64,000 nucleotides of DNA from Flavobacterium sinopsychrotolerans (GTDB lineage Bacteria; Bacteroidota; Bacteroidia; Flavobacteriales; Flavobacteriaceae). The notes under the pieces are model-generated. The model saw only the letters and a list, made by a program, of their open reading frames with translations, ran no database searches and had not been told where the DNA came from. A program made the translations under genes and the position numbers. Shown here piece after piece: positions 61,741 to 64,000 of the stretch. The stretch spans positions 291,079 through 355,078 of the forward strand of contig NZ_FODN01000003.1 of assembly GCF_900110375.1 (NCBI RefSeq). Reading direction: 5' to 3'. The stretch's first letter is position 1. Each line of letters begins with the position of its first letter.

Positions 61741-62691
61741 TTACACACATAATCTATCAACTATTTTAGATACAGAGCTTATTTCAGTAGTATTTTCAAT
61801 TGTTGGCCCAGCAACCCAAACTGTTTTATAAGTAACTTCAGTAGCTGCTTTAGTGACTGCATTTGATCCAATCATGTATCGAATCATCTTTACCCACTTT
61901 TTTAAAGTTTTATTTTTGTTTAAAGTTTGTTCTAACCAAGTTTGTTTAGTTCCCACTTTTTTAACATAAGGAGTATTAATAACGGTACAAGGTGTTCCCG
62001 ATATTTTCTCGGTCAGGACAATTTCTTTTGCACCATAATCAACACAAGCTTGTTTATATTCCTCCGAAACTCCAGATTCAAATGACGCAATAAAAGGACT
62101 TCCCACAGATACTCCCACTGCACCATACGATAACATCTTTTCTAGCTCTTTTTTAGTACTAACACCTCCCGCAGAAATAACAGGCAATGTGGTATTTAAA
62201 TTTAATTCTTTAATCAATTCCTCTGGACTAAGATTCCCTCTGTGACCACCAGCTAAATTATTGACCGCTATTAAAGCATCTGCACCTAAACTTTCTACTT
62301 TTTTGGCAAAAGCCAAGTCGGTAACATCACAAAAAACTTTAATTCCAACCTTATGAGCTTGCTTAATAGTTTCCTCAGGCGAGCCTAAAGAAGTAATTAT
62401 AAAATCTACTTTTTCCTCACACAAAACAGCTAATTGATCTTTGTATTTAATATTAGATTTATTCACAATTAAATTATAACCAAAACTCCCACCGGTAACT
62501 TTAGCAGCTCTAAGTTCAATAACTGAAGCACGCAATTCCTCCAATGTTCGATAATTTAATGCCGGAATACAACCCGCAACACCCGATTTCATTCCTTCAA
62601 TAACCATTTTGGTATTCGAAACTAAAAACATAGGCGCCATAATCAGCGGTCGATTAATACTCAAAAGGGAAGTTAGCGTAAGCTTTGTCAT
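61741..62691 (-). CDS. NAD(P)H-dependent flavin oxidoreductase / nitronate monooxygenase family
   Basis: An FMN-binding TIM-barrel enzyme of 316 residues, related to nitronate monooxygenase and FabK. Key words: 'RPLIMAPMFLVSN' at the start, 'NNLAGGHRG' with the active-site His region, 'PVISAGGVSTKKELEKMLSYGAVGVSVGSPF' (phosphate-binding barrel end, given as signature) and 'SGTPCTVINTPYVK'. The true substrate is not predictable from sequence. A TATATTTG box is on the minus strand at 62713-62720, 22 bases ahead of the start. Monocistronic. Confidence 0.85.
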   Translation of the reverse strand: MTKLTLTSLLSINRPLIMAPMFLVSNTKMVIEGMKSGVAGCIPALNYRTLEELRASVIELRAAKVTGGSFGYNLIVNKSNIKYKDQLAVLCEEKVDFIITSLGSPEETIKQAHKVGIKVFCDVTDLAFAKKVESLGADALIAVNNLAGGHRGNLSPEELIKELNLNTTLPVISAGGVSTKKELEKMLSYGAVGVSVGSPFIASFESGVSEEYKQACVDYGAKEIVLTEKISGTPCTVINTPYVKKVGTKQTWLEQTLNKNKTLKKWVKMIRYMIGSNAVTKAATEVTYKTVWVAGPTIENTTEISSVSKIVDRLCV

Positions 62692-63410
62692 TATTTATAT
62701 TTTTAATTAAAACAAATATAGCAAAATATACTATGCATGCCTAGTATTTGAAACTAAAACGATACCATCCTTGAGCTTATCATTTCTTCCAATTTCGTAA
62801 AGCTTCATTAAATTTTATTGACTTAGAAATAATTAAACTCATTTTAGAATTATCTATTAGTAAGTTAATATTAAATAATTCTGTATCATACTCGTCTTTA
62901 TTAAGTTTTACTTTTACACAATTTAATACTGTTTGATTTTTAACATAACATTAATTTTATTTAAATAAATACGAAATGTATAAACTCAAAAATGCAAATA
63001 CTTCCATCTCAATGCTTTTCATGAGTTTTTTTAAAACTTCTCTAGAGTAAAGCAATCTTCAACCAAAAAATCTAAAAAATAGTTATTAGACATTTTATCT
63101 TCTTTAAGTAAAGTATAAACTATAATATTTTTTGAATCAAGAATAATTATTTTAAATTGGATTGTTTTATAATAATAATAATCTAATTATTTTAGATTAG
63201 AATCTTGCCTACATGTGTATGAACGAACTTTTGGCGATAAAAAAATAATTATTGAATCTTTCTATTCATAATCAAACTGTAAAAATTTAATATGTAATTG
63301 TTACATTTCAAACTTAGATATATGCTTAATTTTTATCACTACACGGGTTTTAGACTTTATACAAAAATCCCCCATAAATAAATGACGAGAATTCTATAAT
63401 GTAAAAATAA
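62692..63410. other. Gene-free region before the tRNA/rRNA genes
   Basis: About 720 bases of very AT-rich sequence. I find the oxidoreductase promoter at the left edge and a few short A/T dyads such as around 63170-63205. I see no reading frame, RNA gene or clear repeat. Confidence 0.5.
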
Positions 63411-63443
63411 AAAAACTTCAGCCAGCGTTAGCCAACTGAAGTT
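63411..63443 (-). terminator. Terminator after tRNA-Leu
   Basis: 'aaacttcag' (63413-63421) pairs with 'ctgaagttt' (63435-63443), with 'ttggc/gctgg' extending the inner helix, and a long U-run follows on the minus strand. It ends the tRNA transcript. Confidence 0.75.
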
Positions 63444-63448
63444 TCTTG

Positions 63449-63534
63449 TACTCAGAGCGGGACTTGAACCCGCACGAACATTGCTGTTCACTGGATTTTA
63501 AGTCCAGCGTGTCTACCAATTTCACCATCCGAGC
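63449..63534 (-). tRNA. tRNA-Leu (anticodon UAA)
   Basis: 86 bases. The acceptor arm is gctcgga / tctgagt (two G-U pairs) with discriminator A. The anticodon stem ctgga/tccag encloses the loop 'cttaaaa', giving UAA. A long variable arm, 'tgaacagcaatgttcg', identifies a class II tRNA, and the T-arm is 'gcgggttcaagtcccgc'. CCA is not encoded. Confidence 0.95.
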
Positions 63535-63540
63535 ATTTTG

Positions 63541-63613
63541 TGGTACCTCCAGGGATCGAACCAGGGACACATGGATTTTCAGTCCATTGCTCTACCATCT
63601 GAGCTAAGGTACC
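63541..63613 (-). tRNA. tRNA-Phe (anticodon GAA)
   Basis: 73 bases. The acceptor arm is ggtacct / aggtacc with discriminator A. The anticodon stem 'tggac/tcca' with loop 'ctgaaaa' gives GAA. The T-arm is 'ccctggttcgatccctgg'. CCA is not encoded. It lies 6 bases upstream of tRNA-Leu on the same strand, so they are processed from one transcript. Confidence 0.95.
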
Positions 63614-63647
63614 AGTATACTTTTCTCATAAAGGAAGGTATGAATAA

Positions 63648-63675
63648 AAAACCCTGTTCGTTAGAACAGGGTTTT
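63648..63675 (-). terminator. Terminator-like hairpin between 5S rRNA and tRNA-Phe
   Basis: Perfect 12-bp arms 'aaaaccctgttc/gaacagggtttt' with a 4-base loop and a run of six T on the minus strand. It is placed right after 5S rRNA as an rrn operon terminator, but two tRNA genes follow only 35 bases later. Confidence 0.8.
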
Positions 63676-63679
63676 CAAA

Positions 63680-63789
63680 GAAAGGCGACGACATACTCTC
63701 CCACATAACTGCAGTACCATCTGCGCAGGCGGGCTTAACTACTCTGTTCGGGATGGGAAGAGGTGAGCCCCGCCGCAATAACCACCTTA
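63680..63789 (-). rRNA. rrf: 5S ribosomal RNA
   Basis: About 110 bases. The minus strand begins 'taaggtggttattgcggcgg' and ends 'gtatgtcgtcgccttt', forming helix I. The internal 'cccatcccgaacagagtag' is the universal loop A to B region. Ends are approximate by one or two bases. Confidence 0.93.
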
Positions 63790-63950
63790 AGAGGTTATAA
63801 TTGCTTTGGGCAATTACTGTAATGTTGTTTATAGTTATATAAACATCAGTTACATAATATCTTAACATACTGAGATAAAGAAAATAAAAAGTTGATACTG
63901 AAACATTTACACTGAATTTATTTCAGTGAGTTCAGCATAAAGAAAGTTTC

Positions 63951-63976
63951 TTCTCCCGTCCCGAAAGACGGGAGAA
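63951..63976 (-). repeat. Stem-loop between 23S and 5S rRNA genes
   Basis: Perfect 10-bp arms 'ttctcccgtc/gacgggagaa' with loop 'ccgaaa', in the 23S-5S spacer. It is a likely processing stem or spacer element. Confidence 0.5.
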
Positions 63977-63980
63977 AAGC

Positions 63981-64000
63981 GTACATAAGCTTACGGGTTA
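63981..64000 (-). rRNA. rrl: 3' end of 23S rRNA (continues beyond window)
   Basis: The minus strand from the right edge reads 'taacccgtaagcttatgtac', which fits the last bases of Bacteroidota 23S rRNA, in the right place just before 5S rRNA. Only a few bases are in the window, so the exact end is uncertain. Confidence 0.5.

Noticed and set aside
63626..63868. 80-residue minus-strand reading frame
   Set aside because: It runs straight through the 5S rRNA gene and its terminator, so it is not a protein gene.

Overview
The window looks like a chromosomal segment of a Flavobacterium or close relative (Bacteroidota, Flavobacteriaceae). The DNA is AT-rich. Several intergenic regions carry the Bacteroidota promoter form (TTG, a spacer of about 19-24 bases, then TAnnTTTG). 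Proteins typical of the phylum are present: the type IX secretion proteins PorQ and PorP/SprF, a type B sorting-domain cargo, a DUF3822-RsmD pair and a Bacteroidota-type 806-residue PheT. I found no phage, insertion sequence, CRISPR array, plasmid function or broken gene. Apart from one likely accessory gene, the region reads as core genome.

Layout. 0-17.9 kb: the 3' part of a DUF3822 gene and rsmD; a small surface barrel candidate; a YciO/YrdC protein and a PcrA/UvrD helicase; a TSUP permease; an M1 peptidase; a Dph6-like ATP pyrophosphatase; a GAF histidine kinase; a secreted Xaa-Pro aminopeptidase; a lipoprotein; a DUF1697 protein; an unrecognised protein with a HEPN-like R-x4-H motif; and recG. 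18.3-24.8 kb: a complete RND efflux operon (adaptor, pump, TolC-like channel) followed by a bestrophin-like channel. 24.9-28.9 kb: an AraC regulator convergent with an aldehyde dehydrogenase / alcohol dehydrogenase / DUF779 operon. 29.2-31.6 kb: pheT.

31.6-37.4 kb holds a three-gene surface module: a type B CTD cargo, a PorP/SprF protein and a TPR-PD40-OmpA protein. It is bracketed by two nearly identical hairpins. 37.6-46.6 kb: a fasciclin protein, ribosomal protein S1, a NupG-like nucleoside transporter, cmk-porQ and lon. 46.9-49.7 kb: an ECF sigma / membrane anti-sigma candidate / two repetitive exported beta-rich proteins. 49.8-59.5 kb: an Atg22-type MFS transporter, an M48 lipoprotein peptidase, and a glycogen cluster (GH31 glucosidase, glgB, glgC, glgA). 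59.7-62.7 kb: an alpha/beta hydrolase, msrB, an endonuclease III homologue and a nitronate monooxygenase-like protein. The right edge holds tRNA-Leu(UAA), tRNA-Phe(GAA), 5S rRNA and apparently the 3' end of 23S rRNA, all on the minus strand.

The least explained material is intergenic. There are several families of short inverted repeats: a 22-24 bp arm family in two copies, a GC-rich 'agccccga' element in two copies, a 20-base repeat in two copies, and a perfect 24-bp-arm hairpin between the efflux adaptor and pump genes. Among genes, the HEPN-like protein and the ECF-controlled surface-protein operon are the best candidates for undescribed biology. All family assignments come from reading the translated sequence; no database search was run.
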